Assembly: GCF_014596725.1 (NCBI RefSeq)
Contig: NZ_JACVEG010000001.1
Span: forward strand, 682,001-746,000
Source: Vibrio sp. Y2-5
GTDB taxonomy: Bacteria > Pseudomonadota > Gammaproteobacteria > Enterobacterales > Vibrionaceae
Direction of reading: 5' to 3'
Length of the DNA stretch: 64,000 nt
Part shown: positions 28,501-37,575 of the stretch, piece after piece
How the letters are laid out: each line of letters opens with the position of its first letter
Numbering within the stretch: position 1 is the first letter of the stretch
Program-made: the position numbers and the translations under genes
Notes under the pieces: model-generated
Seen by the model: the letters and a program-made list of their open reading frames with translations, nothing else
What the model was told of the DNA's origin: nothing
The model's database searches: none

Positions 28501-30043
28501 TTCAGACTCAGTGGATATGTTGAGTCAAAGTAGTGAATTAAGTGAGCAGTTGAAAGCGAAGCTAGTGCAAGCGGAAAGCACCCGTAATCGTACTCGTGAA
28601 GAGCTGAAACAGTCTCAAGCACAAATTGGTCAATACAATCAGGTATTGGCATCGCTAAAGAGCTCGCATCAGGCAAAACTTGAAACGGTTCAAGAGTTTA
28701 AGCAAGAACTACAAGAGTTTGGTGTTCATGCAGATGAAGGTGCGCTTGAGCGTGCACAACGTCGCCGTGACGAACTGAATGAACGTCTGCATACTTCTCG
28801 AGCTCGTAAGAGTGAGTACGAGCGTACCATTACCTCTACCGAACTTGAGATGAAGTCTCTGGCGAAGCGTCTTAAGAAAGTCGAGAAAGACTACCGTGAT
28901 TTACGTACTTTCGTTGTGAATGCAAAAGCGGGCTGGTGTTCTGTACTGCGTTTAGCGCGCGAAAACGATGTAGAGCGCCGTCTGCACAAACGTGAACTTG
29001 CTTATTTGTCGGCGGATGAACTGCGTTCTATGTCAGACAAATCATTAGGTGCGCTTCGTTTAGCGGTAGCAAATAATGAAGATCTGCGTGATGCGCTACG
29101 TCAGTCGGAAGACAATGCTCGCCCTGAACGTAAAGTATTGTTCTATATCGCTGTTTACCAGCATCTTCGCGAACGCATTCGTCAAGACATCATTCGTACT
29201 GATGACCCAGTTGAAGCTATCGAAGAGATGGAAGTGGAGCTGGCACGTCTAACCGAAGAGTTGACTCAGCGTGAGAACCGTTTGGCTATCAGCTCTGAAT
29301 CGGTGGCGAGCATTATTCGCAAAACCATTCAGCGTGAACAGAACCGAATCCGTATGCTGAACCAAGGCTTGTCAAACATTGCCTTTGGTCAGGTGAAAGG
29401 CGTTCGTCTGAATGTTAAAGTTCGTGAAAGTCATGAAATCCTATTAACAGGATTGTCAGATAACCATGAGCAGCACAGAGATCTTTTTGAAAGCTCTCGC
29501 TACACCTTCTCAGAAGCGATGGCGAAGCTATTCCAACGTGTGAACCCGCATATCGATATGGGGCAGCGCTCGGCTCAGGTTCTGGGTGAAGAGATGCTGG
29601 ATTACCGTAACTACTTAGAACTGAGTGTTGAGGTAAGTCGTGGTTCAGATGGTTGGTTACAAGCGGAATCTGGAGCACTGTCTACCGGTGAAGCAATTGG
29701 TACCGGTCAGTCAATTTTGCTGATGGTGGTTCAAAGCTGGGAAGAAGAGTCTCGTCGTCTGCGTAGTAAAGATATCGTTCCATGTCGTCTGCTGTTCTTG
29801 GATGAGGCTGCGCGTCTTGACTCTAAGTCAATTGCAACGCTGTTTGAGCTATGTGATCGCTTAGATATGCAGCTTCTGATTGCGGCACCTGAAAACATCA
29901 GCCCAGAGAAGGGGACAACCTATAAACTGGTGCGTAAGGTGTTTAAAGACCACGAGCACGTTCACGTGGTTGGCTTAAGAGGCTTCGGACAAACGGAAAA
30001 ACCGAAATCCGAAGAGCAGTTATTAGCCGAAGAGCTCAGTTAA
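25583..30043 (+). CDS. mukB: Chromosome partition protein MukB
   Basis: The 1486-residue SMC-like ATPase, of the usual size, has Walker [10 protein letters not shown] at residues 34-42, two long coiled-coil arms (about 240-640 and 860-1170) around a hinge (about 640-800, with [13 protein letters not shown]), and the C-terminal head with the ABC signature in the [16 protein letters not shown] region and Walker [13 protein letters not shown]. It extrudes loops to organise chromosomes, together with MukE, MukF and topoisomerase IV. It starts with an ATGA overlap on mukE and ends at a strong terminator. Confidence 0.98.
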   Translation: MIERGKYQSLTMVNWNGFFARTFDIDSLVTTLSGGNGAGKSTTMAAFITALIPDQSLLHFRNTTEAGSSQASRDKGLFGKLQPGACYAALDVVNSRKQRLLFGVKLQQVAGRDKKVDIKPFLIQGLPSHIKPTDILIETVSDKHARVRQINDVKAAVSAIEGAHFKAFSSTVDYHAQMFEFGVLPKKLRGSSDRSKFYRLIEASLYGGISSAITRSLRDYLLPQNGGVKKAFQDMESALRENRMTLEAIKSTQADRDLFKHLITESTNYVAADYMRHANDRRNKVGQTLELRKELLSSRETLIEQNSLLNRVHEELEMLVEQESALEQDHQGASDHLQLVQNALRQQEKIERYQDDLEELNMRLEEQMMVVEEAQERLLEAEEQATVAEEEVDSLKTQLADYQQALDVQQTRALQYQQALQALDKAQQLLGDDAISAENAVAKVAELKQQQEVRTSELLSLKHKLDMSSAAASQFENAFSLVKRVLGNVERQDAAQQARTLIRRANEAQQVTQNEQQWYAQQRDLERRLEQQTAVRKLVDDYQKQHKVTLSDEMAVEQELERHQAVLENLESTQEELREKRSEQRRLEQDQQQKITQLEVIAPAWIKANDALEVLREQSGAELANSQSVMAEMQQVLEQEKIQSNAKDKLAERREVLDQEIERLASPSGSNDPRLKGLADTLGGVLLSEIYDDITIDDAPYFSAMYGPARHAIVVSDLTGIKEKLIELDDCPEDLYLIEGDVDAFDDSSFNAEELDGAVCVQFNDRQIRYSRLPAIPLFGRAAREQRLDLLRSEREDVVEQHAKAAFDSQKLQRLYTSFNEFVAKHLHVAFDADPEQAIQVARDKRNQIARTLAELDSQDQQQRSQVQLSKQAISALDKIAPNMLLIEDDSLAERVEEIAQKIAQLSESKSFISAHGKTIVELEKVVNALDADPEQFDALEEQYQQADANLQQLKAQIFALSDLVERRHHFAYSDSVDMLSQSSELSEQLKAKLVQAESTRNRTREELKQSQAQIGQYNQVLASLKSSHQAKLETVQEFKQELQEFGVHADEGALERAQRRRDELNERLHTSRARKSEYERTITSTELEMKSLAKRLKKVEKDYRDLRTFVVNAKAGWCSVLRLARENDVERRLHKRELAYLSADELRSMSDKSLGALRLAVANNEDLRDALRQSEDNARPERKVLFYIAVYQHLRERIRQDIIRTDDPVEAIEEMEVELARLTEELTQRENRLAISSESVASIIRKTIQREQNRIRMLNQGLSNIAFGQVKGVRLNVKVRESHEILLTGLSDNHEQHRDLFESSRYTFSEAMAKLFQRVNPHIDMGQRSAQVLGEEMLDYRNYLELSVEVSRGSDGWLQAESGALSTGEAIGTGQSILLMVVQSWEEESRRLRSKDIVPCRLLFLDEAARLDSKSIATLFELCDRLDMQLLIAAPENISPEKGTTYKLVRKVFKDHEHVHVVGLRGFGQTEKPKSEEQLLAEELS

Positions 30044-30056
30044 TAACGGAAACCTA

Positions 30057-30091
30057 ATAAAAAACGCCTTCTTGAAAGAAGGCGTTTTTGT
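30057..30091 (+). terminator. mukB intrinsic terminator
   Basis: The stem AAAAACGCCTTCTT / AAGAAGGCGTTTTT lies 17 nt after the mukB stop and ends the operon. Confidence 0.9.
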
Positions 30092-30142
30092 TTCTAATCA
30101 CACAAGGTTAAAGGTAGTAAACATTAAGCGCAGTTGTATTTG

Positions 30143-30676
30143 TTAACTTAAATAAGCCTTACTAACAGAAACACACTGATTCACGACGTCTGCAATAGAA
30201 CCCGTAATATCGATTTGGTGAGTATTTGGTTCTTGCGATGAAGGCATTTCAAGAGTAGCGAATTGGCTGTCGAGCAGTGACAACGGCATAAAGTGACCTT
30301 CTCGGTTTTGCATTCGTTGTGCAATCACTTCTTTGTCGGCATGAAGATGCAGGAACACCACATTGTTATTATCTTCACGTATTTTGTCGCGATACGTCTG
30401 CTTTAACGCCGAGCAAACTATCACGCCGATTTCGTTTTTCTTTTCGATGCTAAAAACAGAGTCACGGACTCGCTCTAGCCAAGGGGCTCGGTCATCATCA
30501 TTCAGTGCTTGACCTTGAGACATTTTAATTACGTTGGCTTTAGGATGCAGATCGTCACCATCAATAAACTTACCGTTAATGGCTCTTGCGAAATGCTCAC
30601 CTACGGTTGATTTTCCTGTGCAGCATACGCCCATGATGATGAACACTGCAGAATGTTGGTTTTTGTTATCGCTCAT
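30143..30676 (-). CDS. gntK: Gluconokinase
   Basis: ATG 30676 gives 177 residues starting MSDNKNQ, close to E. coli GntK; an ATG at 30718 would add 14. The P-loop is GVCCTGKST, followed by DGDDLHPKANVIKMSQGQALNDDDRAPWL and the VCSALKQTYRD block, all hallmarks of the thermoresistant gluconokinase family. It phosphorylates gluconate to 6-phosphogluconate. It is the third gene after lacI and the GH94 phosphorylase on the minus strand. The pairing fits cellobionate catabolism, where phosphorolysis releases gluconate. A hairpin separates it from the phosphorylase gene. Confidence 0.93.
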   Translation of the reverse strand: MSDNKNQHSAVFIIMGVCCTGKSTVGEHFARAINGKFIDGDDLHPKANVIKMSQGQALNDDDRAPWLERVRDSVFSIEKKNEIGVIVCSALKQTYRDKIREDNNNVVFLHLHADKEVIAQRMQNREGHFMPLSLLDSQFATLEMPSSQEPNTHQIDITGSIADVVNQCVSVSKAYLS

Positions 30677-30733
30677 AGTTTGACTCAAATTGATTTTAGT
30701 TTTTGTTAGAGGCTTCATTGATGAGGCTAGGGA

Positions 30734-30762
30734 ATAGGTCAGAGAGGTTAACTCTGACCTAT
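30734..30762 (-). other. Strong intergenic hairpin between GH94 gene and gntK
   Basis: ATAGGTCAGAG and CTCTGACCTAT form a perfect 11-bp stem with a 7-base loop. No T run follows in the direction of transcription, so it is more likely an mRNA-stabilising or processing hairpin that sets the phosphorylase to gntK ratio than a full terminator. Confidence 0.7.
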
Positions 30763-30785
30763 GGATCGGTTCTTAGGTTGGGTTG

Positions 30786-33149
30786 CTAACGATGAAAGAT
30801 GCGAACAACGACCTCGTAAGTCTTGCCCGCAGTGATATTTTCAATCACGTTCGATGATAGGCAGTGGCCGTCTACAACAATGCCTGCTTCACTCTCACTG
30901 CTTACCGCTTGGTATTCAACATCGAATGTCGCACCACGGAATTGACGCAATACATGAGCATGTTTCCAGTCAGAAGGTAATTGCGGTGCAATCACAAGAC
31001 CTTGTTGGCAACCTTTCAAACCAAATAACTCCTCAATCACTAAGCGGTAGTACCATGCGCCAGTACCTGTATTAAACAGGTTGCTTGAACGTCCTGCGGT
31101 TTCAGGGAACTGGTAGTATGCCCCGCGATAGTAATTTGGAATGTATACAGGGAGCTGACCTCGTTGAGCAAAGGAATCACTTTCTGGATCGGCTAACATC
31201 TTTCTCAGGGTCTTAAAGGCTCTGTCGGACTGTTTAATGTTGTACATACTCGCAGCATAAAAAGCAGCGGCATGGTTATAGACAGAACCATTCTCACCAG
31301 AGCCTGGCCATTTTTGCGTAACACGGCCAACATCTTCTCGCATAGCTGTAAATGCAGGGGCGCATAACATCACACCATAAGGCGTATCCAATTGCTCATC
31401 TACGGCTTTGAGCATTCGTGCGGTTTGTTGTTCATTAGGCATATTGGCTAGGAAAGCCCAACTTTGTGTATTTAAGAAGATACGTCCTTCTTTGTCCTCA
31501 GGTACGCCGAAAGTCACACCGTCATCAGTGATACCACGAGCATACCAGTCACCCTGCCATAAATACTCGTCGGCAATAACCGCAAGTTCATCGACGGTTT
31601 TTTGGAACTGGTCGATTTTCTCGCTGTGATTAACACCGCGAGATTGGTGAATCCAAGATTGCAGAGCAAAACTTAATGCTTGAGTTAACCAGCCTGAAAC
31701 TCCTTTGCCTTTGTAACCCACCATATTCATCGGGTCACACCAATCTCCCTGAGCAATATAAGGCAAGCCGCGTTCATCGCGTGCGTGACACATGTACTCC
31801 ATGGCAAGGTTCATGTGTTCCAGTACGCAGCTCTTCTCGTCGGAATCAGCCCAAGCGACAGGTTCATTGAGCAGAGCCCAATCATTGGTTTCATTTAAAT
31901 ACGCTTCCAGAATCAGCGTCAGCCAGACTGAGTGGTCTGTATGAGGGATCTGGTTGATATATTTTAATTCGGCTTCTGGTGTTAACAGAATGCCATCAGG
32001 CATTTCACCATCGCGTTTCTGCTGTGCCAAAGAAGTGAGAATAACCTGCTTAGTCTCATGGCTGTTGACATAGGCCATGCCCATGCCATCTTGCAAATAG
32101 TTACGTGTCTGTGGGTCAGTGGTTAATCGATGCGTATCCCCATGGTAGAACACCTGACGAGGCAACCAGTTATTAACGAACTGATCAAAGATTTTGTCCG
32201 GTGTTGATACCTGTAGCACCCCTTTACCCGACTCAATGTAGTTTTCGTAACGAGTGACAGTCTGGTTCCTATTTGCGCCCAGAGTCTGCTCTAGGGTGTC
32301 GCTGATCTCGGCTTTATCCAATGCTGGTCCGAATACAAAGTTAAACTCTTGTTCTTCTTCAGATTGCAGGTTTAGTGCAAACTGCATTATGCACGCTGGC
32401 ATTTCATAGTAGTTGGCTTGATCACTCAGCGCGTTACCTTGTTGTAGGGCTGTTGGATTATGTAAGCCTCCTTGCCCTTCAAAGCGGGGAATGCTGGTTT
32501 CAAAATGAGTCGGGCGCACATCACAAGCTAAGTATGTGATGTCTTTAAAATGTTTATTCTTCTCGTAGTCCTCAAGCTTTTGGTATGGCGTGATCGAGGT
32601 ACAAACAATCGAATTCAGCGTTTCATCGTAGTGAGCCGCCATGTTCATCCAAGACATATAGCCGACCGGAAAGTAGGGGACGAGCGAGATCTTTCTCGCC
32701 TTATTGTCACGATTCACAACCTTGACCTTCCATAGTTCAGCAACAAAATCAGCGCTAAGGGTGAGAGTTATCTCCAGTTCAATACCGAAACACTTGATGT
32801 GCCATTTAATATCGTTGAGGCCAGGTAGGAACTGATAGCTATCGAGCTCTTTCTTCATTGGTGCAAATGGTGCTGAGAACATCTCACCGCTTTCATCATC
32901 TCTCAGATAAAAAAAGCGACCTGGATGGTGGGCGAAGTACGGTTGCTCTGGCTGCATAAAACTGGTGGCCGCCATATTCGGATTGTGAGCGTATTTTTTA
33001 GGCTCAGGGTTCATATATTGAGCTACAGCGTAACCTTGACAATTCACATGAATCATCATCTTCTTATTCCATAAATATCCCGCGCTGTTGGGTACTAGTG
33101 TTGGGTCATCTAGTAAGAAGCGTTTGCCGGAGTCAATATAGTGTGTCAT
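30786..33149 (-). CDS. GH94 phosphorylase, probable cellobionic acid phosphorylase
   Basis: The 787-residue protein has the GH94 layout: N-terminal beta-sandwich (about 1-275), linker helices and an (alpha/alpha)6 barrel. The general acid is in QGDWCDPMN, Asp472 by count. As I recall the Saccharophagus degradans cellobionic acid phosphorylase, its gluconate-binding residues are Gln190, Arg609 and Lys613; this protein has Gln190 (TPYQ), Arg609 (DVGRV) and Lys613 (TQKW) at the same numbers. The reaction would be cellobionate plus phosphate to glucose-1-phosphate and gluconate, in the cytoplasm. The adjacent gluconokinase supports this over cellobiose or chitobiose phosphorylase. An AGAGG site precedes the ATG, 19 nt after lacI. 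Confidence 0.8.
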   Translation of the reverse strand: MTHYIDSGKRFLLDDPTLVPNSAGYLWNKKMMIHVNCQGYAVAQYMNPEPKKYAHNPNMAATSFMQPEQPYFAHHPGRFFYLRDDESGEMFSAPFAPMKKELDSYQFLPGLNDIKWHIKCFGIELEITLTLSADFVAELWKVKVVNRDNKARKISLVPYFPVGYMSWMNMAAHYDETLNSIVCTSITPYQKLEDYEKNKHFKDITYLACDVRPTHFETSIPRFEGQGGLHNPTALQQGNALSDQANYYEMPACIMQFALNLQSEEEQEFNFVFGPALDKAEISDTLEQTLGANRNQTVTRYENYIESGKGVLQVSTPDKIFDQFVNNWLPRQVFYHGDTHRLTTDPQTRNYLQDGMGMAYVNSHETKQVILTSLAQQKRDGEMPDGILLTPEAELKYINQIPHTDHSVWLTLILEAYLNETNDWALLNEPVAWADSDEKSCVLEHMNLAMEYMCHARDERGLPYIAQGDWCDPMNMVGYKGKGVSGWLTQALSFALQSWIHQSRGVNHSEKIDQFQKTVDELAVIADEYLWQGDWYARGITDDGVTFGVPEDKEGRIFLNTQSWAFLANMPNEQQTARMLKAVDEQLDTPYGVMLCAPAFTAMREDVGRVTQKWPGSGENGSVYNHAAAFYAASMYNIKQSDRAFKTLRKMLADPESDSFAQRGQLPVYIPNYYRGAYYQFPETAGRSSNLFNTGTGAWYYRLVIEELFGLKGCQQGLVIAPQLPSDWKHAHVLRQFRGATFDVEYQAVSSESEAGIVVDGHCLSSNVIENITAGKTYEVVVRIFHR

Positions 33150-33168
33150 TCAATAGGCCTCTGAAATA

Positions 33169-34188
33169 CTACTTAGTTTCCAATTGTTTTACTGAGTGGG
33201 TTGAATTGCGGATAGATAACGTTGGCTCAAAACGAGTCTTTATTGGCAGTGATTCGCCGTAACATAAATTGAGGATCTGGTGGCAAGCATTGATAGAGAT
33301 TTCTTCTAGTGGAATGCGCACGCTGGTTAACGATGGCGAGGCATATTCAGCCAAGTCAATGTCGTCATAACCAATCACCGATACCTGCTTGCCAACGACG
33401 ATACCTTGTTCGTTCAGTGTAGAGATCGCCGCCATGGCGCTATTGTCGTTACCACAAAATAGAGCGGTAAATGGGATACCTTTATCAATCAGGCGTTGAG
33501 TGGCAGCGCGGCCCAGTTCGAAACTATAGCCGCCGGATTCAATTAACTCTGGTTTCACCTGTATGCCAGATTCAGCCAGACGGTCGATGAAGCCTTGATG
33601 ACGACTGATAGCATCTTGTGCATTCATACGTCCCGTGACGATGGCAATCTCGGTGTGTCCCAACTCAACTAGGTGTTCCGCGGCTAAGCGACCACCTTGG
33701 TAATGATTAGCACAGAAAGTTTTGTCTATTAATTCTTCGACATCACGGTTAATAAACACCACTTTAGGGTAGCGAGCTTCGATTTTCGCTAGTTGGACAA
33801 CGGATAACTCAGGGCATGACATCAAAATGCCGTCGCAATCACGTTCAATCAAGTAATCGAGGCACTTGATTCGTTCTTCATCGTTTTGTGCATCTTCAGC
33901 GTTGGCCAGAATGATGTGCTTGTCCCGCTTGCGGAGTTCTCGCTCAATGGTTTGCAACATTTTTCTATGAAATGAGCCAGAGAAAGAGGGTACCCAAAGG
34001 CCAACAATATCTGAACGTTTTGACGACAGTGAACGCGCCATACTGTTCGGACGATAATTTAATTCTGCCATCGCAGCTGCGATTTTTTTGCCTGCTTTGG
34101 GTGAAACAGAAGCGTTTCCCGAAAGGTGTCTGGAAACGGTTCCGACTCCAACTCCCGCCAATTTGGCTACATCTTTTATCGTCGCCAT
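33169..34188 (-). CDS. LacI-family transcriptional regulator of the sugar-acid locus
   Basis: This 339-residue regulator has the Lac[28 protein letters not shown] and hinge RPNSMARSLSSKRSD, then a periplasmic-binding-protein-like ligand domain with IGYDDIDLAEYASPSLTSVRIP. It is the first gene of lacI-GH94-gntK and is divergent from the ABC transporter operon. The likely operator is the 22-bp palindrome at 34370-34391 in front of the binding-protein gene. The inducer is presumably cellobionate or a breakdown product; this is inference from neighbours. Confidence 0.9.
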   Translation of the reverse strand: MATIKDVAKLAGVGVGTVSRHLSGNASVSPKAGKKIAAAMAELNYRPNSMARSLSSKRSDIVGLWVPSFSGSFHRKMLQTIERELRKRDKHIILANAEDAQNDEERIKCLDYLIERDCDGILMSCPELSVVQLAKIEARYPKVVFINRDVEELIDKTFCANHYQGGRLAAEHLVELGHTEIAIVTGRMNAQDAISRHQGFIDRLAESGIQVKPELIESGGYSFELGRAATQRLIDKGIPFTALFCGNDNSAMAAISTLNEQGIVVGKQVSVIGYDDIDLAEYASPSLTSVRIPLEEISINACHQILNLCYGESLPIKTRFEPTLSIRNSTHSVKQLETK

Positions 34189-34330
34189 AGATTTCTACTC
34201 ACTTACCTAAACTACTGCTTTTAGCTCATGTTAGAGCCATATTTTGCATATTTACAGATTTTTTTCGCCTAAAACTATTAATTTATGCATTTAGTGATCA
34301 GTTCCTCATATTGATATATTTAATAAAAGA

Positions 34331-34342
34331 TCTTCTAGAAGA
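34331..34342. repeat. Short palindrome in the lacI/ABC divergent region
   Basis: TCTTCTAGAAGA is a perfect 12-bp palindrome 28 bp from the larger operator. It may be a secondary site or chance. Confidence 0.35.
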
Positions 34343-34369
34343 GTCTTATTTATAGATATATAAAATATA

Positions 34370-34391
34370 AAAATGGAATCGATTCCATTTT
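34370..34391. promoter_or_regulatory. LacI-family operator (22-bp perfect palindrome)
   Basis: AAAATGGAATCGATTCCATTTT is a perfect palindrome with the central CG and GGAA/TTCC arms expected of LacI/GalR-family operators. It lies 65 bp before the binding-protein ATG and about 180 bp before the lacI ATG, so it can block the transporter promoter. The rest of 34189-34455 is AT-rich leader. Confidence 0.8.
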
Positions 34392-34455
34392 AAACCATTA
34401 TGATTCACGTTAATTATTATTAATAGACACAATAACGAACTCTAAAGGTACCCCC

Positions 34456-35682
34456 ATGATTAAGAAACTTACTTTGGCTGCCGCTATTACCCTCGCTACC
34501 GCGCCAGCTTTTGCTAAAGAAGAAGCAGAAGTGATGCACTGGTGGACTTCCGGCGGCGAATCTGCAGCGATTAAGGTCTTAGCCGATGCTTTTGAGGCGC
34601 AAGGTGGAACTTGGAAAGATAGCGCAGTGGCGGGTGGTTCAAATGCTCGTAGTGCCGCAATCAACCGTATGATTGGTGGTTCCCCAACGACAGCGGCTCT
34701 ATTTAATACTTCTCAGCAGTATCACGAGATGATTGCAGAAGACATGCTGAACAATATCGATGAAGTAGCGAAAGCCAATAACTGGGAACAAATCTTGCCG
34801 CAACCGACTTTGAACGCCATCAAGGTTAATGGCCATTTCTATGCGGCTCCTGTGAACATTCATATGCCGGGTTGGTTCTGGTATTCAAAAGAAGCATTTG
34901 CTAAAGCGGGTATTGAGAAAGAGCCTACTACGGTTGATGAACTGTTTTCAGCTCTAGATAAACTTAAAGCTGCAGGCTATATCCCTCTGGCTCTAGGTGG
35001 TCAAAACTGGCAAGAAAACCTAATGTTTGCCACCGTTCTAAGTAACGTAGGCGGCAAGCAGCTTTACCTTGATGCGCTAGGTAAGCGTGATAGTAAAACA
35101 CTTAACTCAGCGGAATTTAGAAAGGTTGTTGATACTTTCTTGAAACTTAAGCCATACGTAGATGCAGGTTCTCCGGGGCGTAACTGGAATGATACAACCA
35201 GTCTCGTTATCAACGATAAAGCGGGTATTCAAATCATGGGTGACTGGGCGAAAGGTGAGTTCACTCAAGCCAACAAAATTCCTGGTCAAGATTATGGTTG
35301 TTTCCCAGGTCTAGGCGATGATTCTCTTTACATCGTGGGTGGTGACGTATTTGTATTCCCGAAAACCGACGATAAAGGACAAATCGCAGTCCAACATAAA
35401 CTGGTTGAATCAATGCTAAGCCCTGAGACGCAAGTTAAGTTCAATAACTTGAAAGGTTCGATCCCAGTGCGTACCGATGTCGATGTTTCAAGCATGGATA
35501 TTTGTGCACAAAAAGGTGCAGCGATCCTAAAAGTGGCTGACCGTCAGGTACCTGATGGCTCAATGCTGATGGAAGAATATCTATACGGTTCACTTAAAGA
35601 TGCTGTGACTGAAGTATGGAACGCGCAAGAGATGACAACAGACAAAGCAGTAACCATCTTTACTCAAGCTCTTCGTGACTAA
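34456..35682 (+). CDS. Carbohydrate ABC transporter substrate-binding protein
   Basis: The 408-residue protein has a Sec signal peptide cut at about AFA-KE (residue 21) with no lipobox Cys, so it is soluble in the periplasm. The mature part is a family 1 (CUT1) solute-binding protein: VMHWWTSGGESAA, then NGHFYAAPVNIHMPGWFWYSKEAF and VINDKAGIQIMGDWAKGEF. It is the first gene of the SBP-permease-permease-ATPase operon under the palindromic operator. Its predicted substrate is cellobionate or a related gluco-oligosaccharide acid, judged only from the neighbouring phosphorylase. Confidence 0.92.
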   Translation: MIKKLTLAAAITLATAPAFAKEEAEVMHWWTSGGESAAIKVLADAFEAQGGTWKDSAVAGGSNARSAAINRMIGGSPTTAALFNTSQQYHEMIAEDMLNNIDEVAKANNWEQILPQPTLNAIKVNGHFYAAPVNIHMPGWFWYSKEAFAKAGIEKEPTTVDELFSALDKLKAAGYIPLALGGQNWQENLMFATVLSNVGGKQLYLDALGKRDSKTLNSAEFRKVVDTFLKLKPYVDAGSPGRNWNDTTSLVINDKAGIQIMGDWAKGEFTQANKIPGQDYGCFPGLGDDSLYIVGGDVFVFPKTDDKGQIAVQHKLVESMLSPETQVKFNNLKGSIPVRTDVDVSSMDICAQKGAAILKVADRQVPDGSMLMEEYLYGSLKDAVTEVWNAQEMTTDKAVTIFTQALRD

Positions 35683-35698
35683 TATTGCTTTCACTGAT

Positions 35699-35726
35699 AA
35701 GGCGTACTTCGGTGCGCCTTTTTGAA
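35699..35726 (+). terminator. Hairpin with TTCG tetraloop after the binding-protein gene
   Basis: AAGGCGTAC and GTGCGCCTT pair around a TTCG tetraloop and are followed by a T run. Such leaky terminators after binding-protein genes make more binding protein than permease. Confidence 0.75.
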
Positions 35727-35765
35727 GTTTGTCTCTCTTATTTTGACTTATCTTGGAGTGCATCG

Positions 35766-36650
35766 ATGAATGTTGCTGCGGTGCAAAGACACCTAAAACG
35801 TAACGCACTTGCCTATTTGGCAGCCTTACCGATGGCACTGACCGTGTTGATTGCCTACATGGGCACTATGTTCTGGTCGGTTCGTCTTTCATTTTCTAGT
35901 TCAAGAATGTTGCCTAAAAGTGACTTCGTTGGGTTCTCTCAGTATGAGCGACTATTCAGCACTTCCCGCTGGGTCACCTCGCTGGAAAATTTACTGGTCA
36001 TTGCTTTTCTATTTCTCGCAATCTGTTTTGTGCTGGGTTTTTTATTGGCTGTTTTTATAGATCAAAAAATTAAAGCTGAGAGCTTCTTCAGAACCGTATT
36101 TTTGTTCCCTTATGCCATGTCTTTTATCGTAACGGGTTTAGTGTGGCAGTGGATATTTAATCCACAGTTGGGTATCCAAAAAACAATGATTTCCTTGGGT
36201 TGGGAATCTTTCTCTTTTGATTGGATTGTTAACCCCGATATGGTGCTCTATACCGTCGTTATTGCTGCGGTATGGCAGGGTGCAGGTCTTGTAATGGCAC
36301 TGCTTCTGGCTGGTCTTCGTGGCATTGATGACGATTTATGGAAAGCGACCAAAATAGACGGCATTCCGACTTGGCGTGTCTATATCAGCATTATTCTGCC
36401 TATGCTACGCCCAATGATTATCACGACAGTCGTTTTACTCTCTATCAGCATCATCAAGATGTATGACGTTGTTGTCGCAATGACTGGCGGCGGACCCGGT
36501 GTGGCAAGTGAAGTTCCGGCTAAGTTCATCATGGATAACCTATTTGAACGCGCCAATATCGGATTGGCGACTGCAGCATCGACCGTGATGCTAACGACTG
36601 TCTTGTGCTTAATCGCGCCATTCATCTACTCAAATTACATTAAGAAATAA
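35766..36650 (+). CDS. ABC sugar transporter permease (MalF-like)
   Basis: ATG 35766 with GGAG 7 nt upstream gives 294 residues; the longer frame to 35685 covers the terminator hairpin. There are six membrane helices. The EAA loop for ATPase contact reads DDLWKATKIDGIPTWRVYISIILPML around residue 195-220. It pairs with the following permease as a CUT1 heterodimer. The MTGGGPG motif near residue 240 is usual in this family. Confidence 0.92.
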   Translation: MNVAAVQRHLKRNALAYLAALPMALTVLIAYMGTMFWSVRLSFSSSRMLPKSDFVGFSQYERLFSTSRWVTSLENLLVIAFLFLAICFVLGFLLAVFIDQKIKAESFFRTVFLFPYAMSFIVTGLVWQWIFNPQLGIQKTMISLGWESFSFDWIVNPDMVLYTVVIAAVWQGAGLVMALLLAGLRGIDDDLWKATKIDGIPTWRVYISIILPMLRPMIITTVVLLSISIIKMYDVVVAMTGGGPGVASEVPAKFIMDNLFERANIGLATAASTVMLTTVLCLIAPFIYSNYIKK

Positions 36651-36662
36651 GGTGGGTAACTT

Positions 36663-37571
36663 ATGTCGGCGACACATTCACCTACAATGAAATTGACCGC
36701 GTCAGAGCGACCGATGTCCGTTAAAGCACAATGGGGACGCTTTGGCGTTTACGGATTTTTAACCATTACAGCACTGTTCTTTTTGTTGCCTCTGTACGTG
36801 ATGCTGGTGACGTCATTTAAAGAACTGGACGAGATTCGCTTATCTTCTATTTTTGCGCTTCCGCAAAACTTCTCATGGGATGCATGGAAAGTGGCATGGA
36901 GCAGTGCATGTACAGGCTTGCAGTGTAATGGTCTACAAGTAGGTTTCTGGAACTCAGTCCGTATCTTAATTCCAAGTGTGGTTATCTCTGTGCTATTCGG
37001 TGCCATCAACGGATACGCTCTGTCATTTTGGAAAATTAAGGGCGCGAACCTGCTTTTTGCTTGCCTACTTCTAGGCGCATTTATCCCTTATCAAGTGTTT
37101 ATCTATCCCTTGATTCGAGTTTATGCAGATATTGGTATTTACGGCACTTTGACTGGCGTAGTGGTATCTCACGTCATTTTCGGTATGCCAATCATGACGC
37201 TGTTGTTTAGAAACTATTACAGCACTCTACCGATGGAGCTGTTTAATGCTGCGCGCATAGACGGAGCAGGTTTCTTCAAGGTGTTCTTCAATATCATGCT
37301 GCCAATGTCAGTGCCAATTATCATTGTGGCGGTGATCATGCAGGTGACCAATATCTGGAATGACTTCTTAATCGGTTTGGTCTTCGCGGGTAACGACAAC
37401 CTGCCAATGACCGTCCAACTCAATAACATCGTGAATACAACAACAGGCGAGCGTGCCTATAACGTCAATATGGCCGCTACCATTCTTACATCACTTGTAC
37501 CGCTAATCATTTATGTCGCTTCTGGGCGTTGGTTTGTTCGTGGTATCGCCTCTGGTGCAGTAAAAGGGTAA
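36663..37571 (+). CDS. ABC sugar transporter permease (MalG-like)
   Basis: The 302-residue partner permease has six membrane helices after a 25-residue cytoplasmic N-terminus. The EAA loop is MELFNAARIDGAGFFKVFFNIMLPM around residue 190-215. A short Cys-containing loop (SSACTGLQCNGLQ) between helices 1 and 2 is periplasmic and could be a disulfide. It lies 12 nt after the first permease and 4 nt before the ATPase. Confidence 0.92.
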   Translation: MSATHSPTMKLTASERPMSVKAQWGRFGVYGFLTITALFFLLPLYVMLVTSFKELDEIRLSSIFALPQNFSWDAWKVAWSSACTGLQCNGLQVGFWNSVRILIPSVVISVLFGAINGYALSFWKIKGANLLFACLLLGAFIPYQVFIYPLIRVYADIGIYGTLTGVVVSHVIFGMPIMTLLFRNYYSTLPMELFNAARIDGAGFFKVFFNIMLPMSVPIIIVAVIMQVTNIWNDFLIGLVFAGNDNLPMTVQLNNIVNTTTGERAYNVNMAATILTSLVPLIIYVASGRWFVRGIASGAVKG

Positions 37572-37575
37572 TTTT

